A DNA stretch of 64,000 nucleotides from Bacillus_BD oryzisoli_A (GTDB lineage Bacteria > Bacillota > Bacilli > Bacillales > Cytobacillaceae), in contig NZ_JBHZRC010000001.1 of assembly GCF_043641075.1 (NCBI RefSeq), positions 1,364,001 to 1,428,000 on the forward strand, given 5' to 3'. The position numbers and the translations under genes are program-made. Positions 51,326-59,415 of the stretch are shown here, one piece after another. Position 1 is the first letter of the stretch; every line of letters begins with the position of its first letter. The notes below the pieces were generated by a model that had not been told where the DNA came from, ran no database searches, and was given only the letters and a program-made list of their open reading frames with translations.

Positions 51326-52681
51326 TTACACTGATTTCATCACATCATGTAATTCCAAGAATTTTGTATTAAACTCGCCGTTAATAAATTTTTCATGGCT
51401 TAGCAGTTTAAGATGGAATGGAATAGTCGTATGCACACCTTCGATTACAAATTCACTCAAAGCCCTCTTCATTCTGGCAATGGCCTCTTCACGAGTTTTT
51501 CCATATGTGATAACCTTTGCAATCATTGAATCATAGTACGGAGGAATCGCATATCCTGGGTAGGCTGCTGAATCAACACGTACACCTAAACCACCAGGTG
51601 CTAGATACATATTAATCTTCCCTGGAGAAGGCATAAAATTCTTTTCTGGGTTTTCTGCATTCACCCGGCATTCAATAGACCATCCGTTAAATTCAACATC
51701 CTCTTGCGTCAGAGTTAACCTTTCACCGGAAGCAACTAAAATCTGTTCCTTAATTAAATCAGTGCCAGTGACCATTTCTGTGACAGGATGCTCTACCTGA
51801 ATTCGTGTATTCATCTCCATAAAATAATATTTACGATTGCGGTAATCATAAATAAATTCTACCGTGCCTGCGCCTGTATAATCAACTGCCTTTGCAGCTT
51901 TTTTCGCTGCAGTTCCCATTTCTTCACGAATTTCACCATCTAATGCTGGTGATGGAGTTTCTTCAAGCAGCTTTTGCAGTCTTCTTTGGATGGAGCAGTC
52001 TCTTTCTCCTAGATGAATTACATTTCCATAATTATCAGCTAATACTTGTATTTCAACATGACGGAAATCTTCGATATACTTTTCAATATACACACCAGGA
52101 TTTCCAAATGCAGTCATGGCTTCTTGCTGTGTAATATTTATTCCCTTGACTAACTCATTTTCGTCACGGGCAACTCGAATCCCTTTTCCGCCTCCACCAG
52201 CAGTTGCTTTAATAATCACAGGATACTCAATTTTATTGGCAAGTTCGATCGCTTCATCAATCGTATTAATGATTCCTTGAGAACCTGGAACAATCGGCAC
52301 ACCGGCTGCTCTCATTGTTTCACGCGCTACATCTTTTGTACCCATTTTAGAGATTGCCTCTGGAGTAGGTCCCACAAAGATAATATTACAATCACGGCAT
52401 AGCTCCGCAAAATCAGCATTTTCTGCTAAAAACCCATATCCGGGATGAATCGCATCACAGCCGGTTTTATTTGCTACACTGATAATATTTGTTACATTTA
52501 GATAGCTATCTTTTGAAGCAGTTGGTCCAATACAATAGGCTTCATCCGCAAGCTGAACATGAAGCGCTTCTTTATCAGCTTCTGAATATACAGCTACTGA
52601 TTCAATACCTAGTTCACGGCAAGCACGAATAATTCTTACCGCTATTTCTCCCCGGTTTGCAATCAATAATTTCTTTATCAT
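51326..52681 (-). CDS. accC: Acetyl-CoA carboxylase biotin carboxylase subunit
   Basis: This 451-residue ATP-grasp enzyme carboxylates biotin on BCCP using bicarbonate and ATP. Signatures: KKLLIANRGEIAVRIIRA at the N-terminus, GYGFLAENADFAE, the glycine-rich ATP loop KATAGGGGKGIRVA near 155-168, EKYIEDFRHVEIQVLAD and catalytic EMNTRIQVEHPVTEM. ATG 52681 matches the usual MIKKLL start. It could also serve the YqjD carboxyltransferase, which lacks its own biotin carboxylase in the window. Confidence 0.96.
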   Translation of the reverse strand: MIKKLLIANRGEIAVRIIRACRELGIESVAVYSEADKEALHVQLADEAYCIGPTASKDSYLNVTNIISVANKTGCDAIHPGYGFLAENADFAELCRDCNIIFVGPTPEAISKMGTKDVARETMRAAGVPIVPGSQGIINTIDEAIELANKIEYPVIIKATAGGGGKGIRVARDENELVKGINITQQEAMTAFGNPGVYIEKYIEDFRHVEIQVLADNYGNVIHLGERDCSIQRRLQKLLEETPSPALDGEIREEMGTAAKKAAKAVDYTGAGTVEFIYDYRNRKYYFMEMNTRIQVEHPVTEMVTGTDLIKEQILVASGERLTLTQEDVEFNGWSIECRVNAENPEKNFMPSPGKINMYLAPGGLGVRVDSAAYPGYAIPPYYDSMIAKVITYGKTREEAIARMKRALSEFVIEGVHTTIPFHLKLLSHEKFINGEFNTKFLELHDVMKSV

Positions 52682-52697
52682 ATTTTTGTGCAACTCC

Positions 52698-53210
52698 TTA
52701 TTCAGGCTTAACTAGGAACAACGGTTGTCCAAACTCTACCAACTGTCCATTATTTACTAGTATTTCTACAATTTCGCCTTCTACTTCTGCTTCAATTTCA
52801 TTAAATAGCTTCATTGCCTCAACAATACAGACAATTGAATCCTTTGTAACCTTTGAGCCTACTTTTACATACGCATCTGAATCAGGTGTTGGTGATTGAT
52901 AGAAGGTACCAACCATCGGTGAAGTAATTTTATGTAAATCAGTTGCAGCTAGACTTTCTGTTTTTTCCGGTTCGACTTCTGTTTTAACTGCTACTACTTT
53001 TTCAACAGGTGCCTCTTGTACAACCGGTTTTTGAACAGCTTCAACAACAGACTTTTCTGCAGGTTGTTCAACTGTTTTTACAACACTGACTGACCCGCCT
53101 GTATTTTTTTTCATTTTAATTTTTGAGCCCTCATGTTCAAAAGAAAATTCTTCGATTTTAGAGTGATCAATAAGCTTGATTAATTCTCTGATTTCTTGCA
53201 CTTTTAACAT
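52698..53210 (-). CDS. accB: Biotin carboxyl carrier protein of acetyl-CoA carboxylase
   Basis: This 170-residue carrier has a short N-terminal dimerisation region, a Pro/Ala/Val-rich mobile linker (about 42-85) and a C-terminal biotinyl domain with the biotinylation motif EAMKL (biotin on Lys). The linker is rich in VVEAVQKPVVQEAPVEK-type repeats. First gene of accB-accC-yqhY. Start with AGGGGG ribosome binding site. Confidence 0.95.
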   Translation of the reverse strand: MLKVQEIRELIKLIDHSKIEEFSFEHEGSKIKMKKNTGGSVSVVKTVEQPAEKSVVEAVQKPVVQEAPVEKVVAVKTEVEPEKTESLAATDLHKITSPMVGTFYQSPTPDSDAYVKVGSKVTKDSIVCIVEAMKLFNEIEAEVEGEIVEILVNNGQLVEFGQPLFLVKPE

Positions 53211-53383
53211 ATTAAAATGCCCCCTGTTTTAATTATCGCCCATCTTTAGGCAGACCATAAAATTCTAAAGCAGCCTTATGTAACCAGATACTAATATCAT
53301 ACGATAAGACCTGATAAAAAAACAACACTTTATGATCTCCTGTCTATTTTCGACATGAACCGTCAATTTCCTCCATAAAATTC

Positions 53384-53420
53384 AAAAAAGAGAGAAAGTT
53401 CTATACTTTCCCTCTTTTCT
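53384..53420 (-). terminator. Terminator of the spoIIIA operon
   Basis: AAAAAAGAGAGAAAGT pairs with ACTTTCCCTCTTTT (one mismatch). T-run on the minus strand, 11 nt after the spoIIIAH stop. Confidence 0.85.
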
Positions 53421-53431
53421 ATAAAAGTTAC

Positions 53432-53995
53432 TTATTTTGCCATTTGAAATTCAACAACTGCATGCAATGGACCCAGTTCACTTCTAACGGTTTGGATGAT
53501 TTTATTTGCTTCTGCTCTAGATTGCTTTTCTGCTTTCACGGTAATATTTACTTGATCACCGTCAGCACGGACAAGTACATCCTCATAATTCATTGATTTA
53601 ATTAATGTTTCAAGTAATATTTCCTTTTGGGCAATCTCATTTAACTCATCCATTTGTTCTTTTGCTTCACTTCGATCCTCCACAGGAAGATCAGTGGATG
53701 CAATTCTTTTCGTTAAATCTTCTTTCATTTGACTGCGTTCATCCTGCAGCTGCATACGCAGTGTTTCAAATGCTTCGTCCCCTGCAGCATTTGTAATAAT
53801 TTCAGCATCCTCTTGTGCACCACTGGAAACTACATCCCCAGCATTCTTCTCAGCAACCTCTTCAGTACTCTTTTTCTCCTCAATTGCTGCTAATTCATTT
53901 TGCTGCTGCTCAGGTGAGGTAAGGTAATAGACCGATAAGACAACTACTAAGCTTAGCATTGTTAACAACCATACCGTTTGTTTTTTTAATAACAT
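53432..53995 (-). CDS. spoIIIAH: Stage III sporulation protein AH
   Basis: This 187-residue mother-cell protein has one N-terminal transmembrane helix (about 8-26), a Glu/Ala-rich linker and a C-terminal ring-forming YscJ/FliF-like domain (about 90-187). It binds forespore SpoIIQ to form the channel between the two cells. Last gene of the operon, directly after spoIIIAG, with GGGGGA ribosome binding site. Confidence 0.95.
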   Translation of the reverse strand: MLLKKQTVWLLTMLSLVVVLSVYYLTSPEQQQNELAAIEEKKSTEEVAEKNAGDVVSSGAQEDAEIITNAAGDEAFETLRMQLQDERSQMKEDLTKRIASTDLPVEDRSEAKEQMDELNEIAQKEILLETLIKSMNYEDVLVRADGDQVNITVKAEKQSRAEANKIIQTVRSELGPLHAVVEFQMAK

Positions 53996-54664
53996 TTACG
54001 AATCCCCCTTCGTTTTCTTCGGTAAAACAGATACGCGATGATCAGGAACATCCAATGCTCTAGTAACGGCCTCTTTTATCCATTTCTTCACTTGAATGTT
54101 CTCGGCACCTTTTGCAACGACAAGAACACCACGAATTTCCGGCTTTTTCGTTTCTACTACAATAGGAACCTCTTTTTCTCCATCCTGAATGATGACAAGC
54201 TGCTCATCGGAAGAAGAATCCTCCACTTTTCGTTTTCCACCTTCACGATCTGTCTCATCCGTTACCTGTGTCTGGGTTTTTTTATTCGTTTCTAACACCT
54301 TTTGCTCTGTTGAATCTACGTTAACAACAACTGTGACATCACTGACACCAACAATTGAGTCAAGGGCCTCTTTGATTTGCGTTTCATAGGCTTGTTCGTA
54401 TTCCTCGATCACGCTATTCCCAGAAGATTTACTTTGACCAAACGTTTCAACTTCTTCTTGTTGCGTCTCATCATTATTATTGAATGCCGGCAGTGGATTC
54501 TGTGGTGATTCACCACCTATAAAAAGATTACCAACAAGCATAAAACCTGCTCCGAATAGAACAACCAACACTAAATAGGGATACTTCCCCTTCTTGTTTT
54601 CTCCCTGTTCTTCTTTCGAAAATTGTTTTTTTAACCATGAGAAAGGTCCTTTTTCCTGTTTCAT
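53996..54664 (-). CDS. spoIIIAG: Stage III sporulation protein AG
   Basis: This 222-residue protein has one transmembrane helix (about 29-46) and a ring-building motif domain (about 90-222) that forms a large oligomeric ring in the feeding-tube channel. A Gln/Glu/Ser-rich insertion (TDREGGKRKVEDSSSDEQ) lies in the middle of the domain, as typical of SpoIIIAG. It overlaps the spoIIIAF stop by four bases. Confidence 0.95.
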   Translation of the reverse strand: MKQEKGPFSWLKKQFSKEEQGENKKGKYPYLVLVVLFGAGFMLVGNLFIGGESPQNPLPAFNNNDETQQEEVETFGQSKSSGNSVIEEYEQAYETQIKEALDSIVGVSDVTVVVNVDSTEQKVLETNKKTQTQVTDETDREGGKRKVEDSSSDEQLVIIQDGEKEVPIVVETKKPEIRGVLVVAKGAENIQVKKWIKEAVTRALDVPDHRVSVLPKKTKGDS

Positions 54665-55287
54665 TCCGCTGACTTGCCCCCCCCTTCTATCTGAAGCTGA
54701 ATTACTTTGTCATCAATACTCCATTTTTTGGAAAGGAGTTGAATTATATCTTTATTACTCTCTGTTTTTTCTTCCGTTACAAGCGGATCTTCTGTATTAA
54801 TTTCTATTGGCTTGACCGCTTCAATTGCGTTGGTTTCCTCACTTGGTTCCTTCAGCTGTATGACTACCTTCTGCAAATTCTCAGGGAAAGGGCGTTGATT
54901 ATCTTTATCTACTAATAAATTAAGATCAGTAATGACTAAACCGTATTGAGCCATCAACTCCTCCTCTGCGTCCTCTTTCAGCTGGACAGCCATTTGTTTT
55001 AAAATATATGCATCTTGTGAGACTTGTATTTCATTTTTCTGTGAATCTATTAAATTTTTTATATTATTCTCTCCCGTATCATTCCATTCAGGGATGGAAG
55101 CCATCGTTGCTTCAAAATCCTGAGAGATTATTTTTAAAATGGGAGTTAAAATAATAGCGATTAATAGTAGACCAATGACCATTTTCGTATACTTTTGAAA
55201 CTTTGAATTCGGGAGCAGCATGTCTATCATCATGGCAAATAGCACAAATAAAATGATATTCGTTACCCATTCTTTAATAAATTCCAT
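54661..55287 (-). CDS. spoIIIAF: Stage III sporulation protein AF
   Basis: This 208-residue protein has two N-terminal transmembrane helices (about 7-25 and 36-53) followed by a soluble domain exposed to the intermembrane space. It belongs to the SpoIIIA-SpoIIQ channel complex. The start follows a short gap after spoIIIAE, and the stop overlaps spoIIIAG, so translation is coupled. Confidence 0.95.
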   Translation of the reverse strand: MEFIKEWVTNIILFVLFAMMIDMLLPNSKFQKYTKMVIGLLLIAIILTPILKIISQDFEATMASIPEWNDTGENNIKNLIDSQKNEIQVSQDAYILKQMAVQLKEDAEEELMAQYGLVITDLNLLVDKDNQRPFPENLQKVVIQLKEPSEETNAIEAVKPIEINTEDPLVTEEKTESNKDIIQLLSKKWSIDDKVIQLQIEGGGKSAE

Positions 55288-55298
55288 GCAGCACCTCC

Positions 55299-56501
55299 CT
55301 ACCTAACCATTATGGTTAAATTGCCGGCAGCAACAATAACCGTGATACTTAAAAAGAACATAAGTGAAACGATCGAGAGAGCAGCAAACACATAAATGAT
55401 ACTTTTCCCGATAATATCAAGACACTTAATGATTGGACCGCCGCCCAGCGGCTGCAAAATAGCTGCAGCGAACTGATAAATAAGAGAAACAATCAATATT
55501 TTCAATGCAGGAAAAGCTACGATAATCAGTAAGATTGCAACACCAACAATCCCAACCGTATTCTTTAATAATACGGAAGCACTAAGAACGGTATCTGTTG
55601 CATCGGTAAACATCCTGCCGATTACCGGAATAAAGTTTCCTGTAATAAATTTAGCGGTGCGGAGCGTAATCCCATCTGTGACAGCTGCTGAAGCACCCTG
55701 AACGGAAATGACCCCAAGAAAAACGGTGAAAAATAAACCTAAAAGGGCAATACTACCATTACGCAGCAGGTTAGCAAGCTGCGTTACTTTATATTGGTCA
55801 CTTAATGCACTTACGACGCTTAAAAGCGTTGCAAGAAATAACAAAGGCAACACGACATATTGGATAAAAACTCCGCTTATATTCATTAAAAACAGAATAA
55901 TCGGATGGAAAAAGGCTGCGGATACAAGCCCCCCTGAAGCAGCGATTAATGCGAGTAACAAAGGGATTAAAGCCATAATAAAACTTGTCATCGTCCTTAT
56001 AGCATCAAGTGCATAGGTTACTGCGACATGAAAGCTATTCAAGGCAATAATGACTAACACCATAAAAATCACAGCATAGGCTACTTTACTGATAGTCCCA
56101 CTTTCAAATGCATTTTGTAATGACTGTAAAAACATACTAAAAACAGTCAGCATCACGAGCGTTCCAAGCAGCTTCCCATTGGCCAGAAATTCATGAAAGG
56201 TATACTTTAAAGCACCTGAAAACCATTCCTTTAACGAAAATTCCTTTTCGCCTTTTACAAAATCATAGAGACTGCCTTTTTGACTTTCTGGCAAAAATCC
56301 ACCATATTCATCCATAATGTCCTCCCAAAAACCCTTCAGTTCATCCAAATTTAATGATTCTAATTGGGAATCAACCATGTCCTGAATTCCTGATTCCACA
56401 ATTGGATTCTCTTCTTGTGGTGGTGAGGCTTGTACACTAGGGATGAGGAGAAAGGACGCAACTACAATGAATAGTAGAACAATAGATAATCGCTGCTTCA
56501 A
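55299..56501 (-). CDS. spoIIIAE: Stage III sporulation protein AE
   Basis: This 400-residue polytopic membrane protein has an N-terminal signal peptide (LIPSVQA cleavage region near 24) and about eight transmembrane helices from residue 100 on. In the SpoIIIA complex it is proposed as the membrane channel or export-gate-like component. TTG 56501 is preferred to GTG 56510, which overlaps the AGAGAGG ribosome binding site. A hairpin-rich 91-nt gap separates it from spoIIIAD. Confidence 0.95.
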   Translation of the reverse strand: MKQRLSIVLLFIVVASFLLIPSVQASPPQEENPIVESGIQDMVDSQLESLNLDELKGFWEDIMDEYGGFLPESQKGSLYDFVKGEKEFSLKEWFSGALKYTFHEFLANGKLLGTLVMLTVFSMFLQSLQNAFESGTISKVAYAVIFMVLVIIALNSFHVAVTYALDAIRTMTSFIMALIPLLLALIAASGGLVSAAFFHPIILFLMNISGVFIQYVVLPLLFLATLLSVVSALSDQYKVTQLANLLRNGSIALLGLFFTVFLGVISVQGASAAVTDGITLRTAKFITGNFIPVIGRMFTDATDTVLSASVLLKNTVGIVGVAILLIIVAFPALKILIVSLIYQFAAAILQPLGGGPIIKCLDIIGKSIIYVFAALSIVSLMFFLSITVIVAAGNLTIMVR

Positions 56502-56523
56502 ATCTTTCACCTCTCTAGAAATG

Positions 56524-56564
56524 CTCGGGGCTCCTTACCCCAGGCTCCAAGGAGCCCAAGCGAG
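56524..56564 (-). other. Intra-operon hairpin between spoIIIAD and spoIIIAE
   Basis: The gap contains CTCGGGGCTCCTT and AAGGAGCCCAAGCGAG, which pair with a small internal loop (CTCG/CGAG outer, GGCTCCTT/AAGGAGCC inner) around a 12-nt loop. It lacks a T-run on the minus strand, so it is not a standard terminator. It may affect mRNA processing or stoichiometry. Confidence 0.5.
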
Positions 56565-56592
56565 TTTACTTTTCTCATCTTTGTACTGGAGA

Positions 56593-56982
56593 TTAGTTCG
56601 GTATCAAGCTGATGATGGTTTCTACCAAAACAGTCAAAATCGGGATAGCCATTGCTAGTATTAATATCTTGCCTCCCAGCTCAATCTTTGAAGCCATTGA
56701 GCCCTGTCCAGCGTCCTTCGAAATCTGGGCTGCAAATTCTGCTATATAGGCAATCCCTATAATTTTCAAAATGGTCTCAACATAGACAGAATTTACGCCT
56801 GCATTGAGAGCCATCTTCTCGATCATGGAGATAATGGCATAAATCTGATCGACTAAAAATAAAAAAATGGCACATCCAGTAAACACGATTAATAAAAAGG
56901 CGAGATTAGGCTTCTGTTCTTTAATAATTAATGAAAGGAAGGTGGCAACAAGAGCGATTCCAATTATTTGGAAAATTTCAAT
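56593..56982 (-). CDS. spoIIIAD: Stage III sporulation protein AD, likely ATT start
   Basis: This membrane protein of about 129 residues has four transmembrane helices and belongs to the SpoIIIAC/AD family. The conserved protein begins (M)EIFQIIGIALVATFLSL, but no ATG, GTG or TTG exists in frame between the spoIIIAC stop (56998-57000) and residue 33. The first codon of the conserved region is ATT at 56980-56982, with an AAGGGGGG ribosome binding site seven bases upstream. ACG one codon earlier is an alternative. A GTG at 56886 would delete the first transmembrane helix. Confidence 0.85.
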   Translation of the reverse strand: MEIFQIIGIALVATFLSLIIKEQKPNLAFLLIVFTGCAIFLFLVDQIYAIISMIEKMALNAGVNSVYVETILKIIGIAYIAEFAAQISKDAGQGSMASKIELGGKILILAMAIPILTVLVETIISLIPN

Positions 56983-56997
56983 CGTGGATCCCCCCTT

Positions 56998-57204
56998 TTA
57001 GCCTTGAAATAGGAAGACCGATTTAATTTTTTGAAAAAGATCATCTACAATGGATGCAACCATAAATAGAATGTAGATAAAACCAAATAACGTAACCCAC
57101 TGGGCATATTCTTTTTTTCCAACCTGGTCAAGGATTGTATGTAAAAAAGCGACTACAATTCCAACCCCTGCAATTTTAAAGATAATATCAACCTCAAGAC
57201 CCAT
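56998..57204 (-). CDS. spoIIIAC: Stage III sporulation protein AC
   Basis: This 68-residue protein has two transmembrane helices (about 7-25 and 35-53). The sequence FKIAGVGIVVAFLHTILDQVGKKEYAQWVTL is highly typical of SpoIIIAC. ATG 57204 gives the same length as B. subtilis; a GTG directly before it is also in frame. Its stop codon is only 15 nt before the proposed spoIIIAD start and is in the same reading frame. Confidence 0.95.
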   Translation of the reverse strand: MGLEVDIIFKIAGVGIVVAFLHTILDQVGKKEYAQWVTLFGFIYILFMVASIVDDLFQKIKSVFLFQG

Positions 57205-57223
57205 CACAGTTCCCCCTCATAAG

Positions 57224-57739
57224 CTACATTAATAAAATGCTAAGTAATAGACCTGCTAGAAATCCAATACTTTTGACCATTTTTTCATACCTAGTCTGTT
57301 TATCACGTGCTTCACTTTCCTCTCTTTCCAGATGGGTAAGCGTGAGCAAAATTTGTTTCTGCTGCGATATCCTGTCATGACGCCCTAAGGTTTCACCAAA
57401 TTGCTTCATAATTTCAAACTCATTCTTCTTAAAGGCTGTCTGACCCCAGACTTCCTTTAAGCTCCCTTCCCAAGCATCACGGACAATCGTTTCTGACTCA
57501 GTCAATTTTTGAGCAAAGATTGAAAAAAATTGATCTAAAGGGCCAGGTAGCTGTGCCGCTAACCTTCTTGAAGCCTCATGGAGTGGAGTGTGACCATACA
57601 TGATTTCCGCCTCTAATGATTGAAGTGCTGTTTTTAAGACACGAAGCTGCCGGGGACGTTCAGATAATTGTCTAGCCGCTTCAAATCCGGTCAATGTTGT
57701 TGCAAAAATAATCAAGATCGCACCGATAATTTTGATCAC
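57224..57739 (-). CDS. spoIIIAB: Stage III sporulation protein AB
   Basis: This 171-residue protein has terminal transmembrane helices (about 2-18 and 153-170) flanking a helical cytosolic domain with ARQLSERPRQLRVLKTALQSLEAEIMYG, a GspF/T2SF-like region. It is thought to recruit the ATPase SpoIIIAA to the membrane. Start is GTG 57739, next to the spoIIIAA stop. Confidence 0.95.
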   Translation of the reverse strand: MIKIIGAILIIFATTLTGFEAARQLSERPRQLRVLKTALQSLEAEIMYGHTPLHEASRRLAAQLPGPLDQFFSIFAQKLTESETIVRDAWEGSLKEVWGQTAFKKNEFEIMKQFGETLGRHDRISQQKQILLTLTHLEREESEARDKQTRYEKMVKSIGFLAGLLLSILLM

Positions 57740-57740
57740 A

Positions 57741-58664
57741 TCAGTTCACTCTCACTTTAGAGCTTAACTCTTTGCCAGCCTGATCCCTTATACTTGTAAT
57801 GGTGCCAGGCCCATCATTTCTGCTTAGAACAATAAATCGTTCAAATATCCCTTCCTGCAAAATAGCTTTTAATGTGGGTCGTTTCCGAATCTCATCAAAT
57901 GAGTCACCATGAGTCGTCATCATCAGCTTAATCCCGGCATTAACAGCCTCCAGTATCGCTTCTGAATCCTCTTTCCTGCCAATTTCATCAACAATAAGAA
58001 CATCTGGACTCATAGAGCGGATCATCATCATCATACCTTCAGCTTTCGGACAAGCATCCAACACATCTACCCTAGGTCCAAAGGACATTTGTGGAATTCC
58101 AGCAACACATCCGGCAATCTCTGAACGTTCATCGACAATCCCGACCTTTGCAGCCCTAAATCTGCCGTTTGCATCCCCGCTTGAAATAATTCGGGCAATG
58201 TCCCGCAGCATCGTTGTTTTCCCTGTTTGCGGCGGACCAATAATCATTGTATGAAGCCATTTATCCGTATATATATCGTTAATAAGCTTTTCGGCAATAC
58301 CAATTTTTTCATTTGCAATTCGAATATTAAAGGATGAAATTTCTTTAATCGCTTTTACCCTGCCAGCCTCAAGAACCACCTTACCTGCCAGCCCAACCCG
58401 GTGACCTCCTTCAATCGTAATAAACCCGCGCTTTAGTTCCTCTTCAAGGGCATATAAGGAGAAATGACTAATTTTATTTAATAAATGAAGTGCATCCTCT
58501 GGCTGAACAATATAGGAAAAGAACCGCACAGTACCTCTCGCGGAAATTTCCAAAGGCCGATTAACCCGGACACGAATTTCTTCTATTCCTTTCATCTCGT
58601 TAGGAGGGATTTGCATTATTTGATTGGAGATATTTTTAGGTAAAAAGGATAGAACCACTTCCAC
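57741..58664 (-). CDS. spoIIIAA: Stage III sporulation protein AA (secretion ATPase-like)
   Basis: This 307-residue mother-cell ATPase is related to type II/IV secretion ATPases and powers the SpoIIIA-SpoIIQ channel. Walker A GPPQTGKTT is near residue 143, and Walker B LIVDEIGR near 218. The T of the MTTHG motif near 248 is the expected His-box. GTG start with GAGG upstream. First gene of the eight-gene operon, downstream of a sigma-E promoter. Confidence 0.96.
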   Translation of the reverse strand: MEVVLSFLPKNISNQIMQIPPNEMKGIEEIRVRVNRPLEISARGTVRFFSYIVQPEDALHLLNKISHFSLYALEEELKRGFITIEGGHRVGLAGKVVLEAGRVKAIKEISSFNIRIANEKIGIAEKLINDIYTDKWLHTMIIGPPQTGKTTMLRDIARIISSGDANGRFRAAKVGIVDERSEIAGCVAGIPQMSFGPRVDVLDACPKAEGMMMMIRSMSPDVLIVDEIGRKEDSEAILEAVNAGIKLMMTTHGDSFDEIRKRPTLKAILQEGIFERFIVLSRNDGPGTITSIRDQAGKELSSKVRVN

Positions 58665-58707
58665 TTTGTTTTTCCTCCTCTTTTCATGAATGAATGGCGC
58701 TCATTAA

Positions 58708-58735
58708 AATGTATGCCTGCTTGGCCACAATATGA
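58708..58735 (-). promoter_or_regulatory. Sigma-E promoter of spoIIIA
   Basis: TCATATT (58729-58735) and CATACATT (58708-58715) on the minus strand are separated by 13 bp and match the sigma-E consensus elements. It lies 44 nt upstream of spoIIIAA, which in B. subtilis is under sigma-E control. Confidence 0.85.
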
Positions 58736-58768
58736 CCTTGTTTTATAAGAGTTATTCGATAAAAGGAG

Positions 58769-58822
58769 AAGAGAAGACAAAAAAAGCAACGACCTATGGC
58801 CGTTGCTTTTTTGTCTTCTCTT
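58769..58822 (-). terminator. Terminator of efp
   Basis: A long stem, AAGAGAAGACAAAAAAGCAACG with CGTTGCTTTTTTGTCTTCTCTT-type pairing interrupted by one bulge, lies 12 nt after the efp stop. Confidence 0.88.
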
Positions 58823-58834
58823 ATTTACATTTGA

Positions 58835-59392
58835 TTAAGCTCTTGAAACATAGCTACTATCAGTAGTGTTAATAATCAAGCGATCACCTTGGTTAACAAA
58901 GAACGGTACTTGTACAGTAAGACCTGTTTCAAGTGTTGCTGGCTTTGTACCACCAGATGCAGTATCACCCTTAATGCCTGGTTCTGTTTCTGTTACTTCC
59001 AATTCAACTGTGTTTGGAAGTTCAACACCCAATGACTCACCTTGGTATAACATAATGTGTACTTCCATGTTTTCTTTTAAGAATTTTAATTCGTACTCAA
59101 TGGCTGTAGCAGCTAATTCAATTTGATCATAGGATTCTTGGTCCATGAACACATGCTGATCCCCATTAGCATATAGGTACTGCATTCTACGGTTATCAAT
59201 TTGAGCTTTCGCTACTTTTTCACCTGCGCGGAACGTTTTTTCCTGAATAGCTCCATTACGTAAATTACGAAGCTTAGAACGAACAAACGCTGCACCTTTA
59301 CCTGGTTTAACGTGTTGGAAATCTAACACGCGCCAGATTCCTCCGTCCACTTCAATCGTTAAGCCTGTACGAAAATCGTTTACTGAAATCAT
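58835..59392 (-). CDS. efp: Translation elongation factor P
   Basis: This 185-residue factor relieves ribosome stalling at polyproline stretches. Three domains (KOW-like, OB, S1-like) are present. Lys32 in the KPGKGAAF loop is the residue that is modified in B. subtilis EF-P. An AGGAGG ribosome binding site precedes the ATG. It lies downstream of yqhT with 23 nt between, so the two are probably co-transcribed. Confidence 0.97.
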   Translation of the reverse strand: MISVNDFRTGLTIEVDGGIWRVLDFQHVKPGKGAAFVRSKLRNLRNGAIQEKTFRAGEKVAKAQIDNRRMQYLYANGDQHVFMDQESYDQIELAATAIEYELKFLKENMEVHIMLYQGESLGVELPNTVELEVTETEPGIKGDTASGGTKPATLETGLTVQVPFFVNQGDRLIINTTDSSYVSRA

Positions 59393-59415
59393 ATAGTAAA
59401 TCCTCCTAAAATGAA

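Noticed and set aside
56593..56886. spoIIIAD as a 97-residue protein from GTG 56886
   Set aside because: It would lose the first transmembrane helix, and upstream in-frame sequence continues the family N-terminus up to an ATT with strong RBS.
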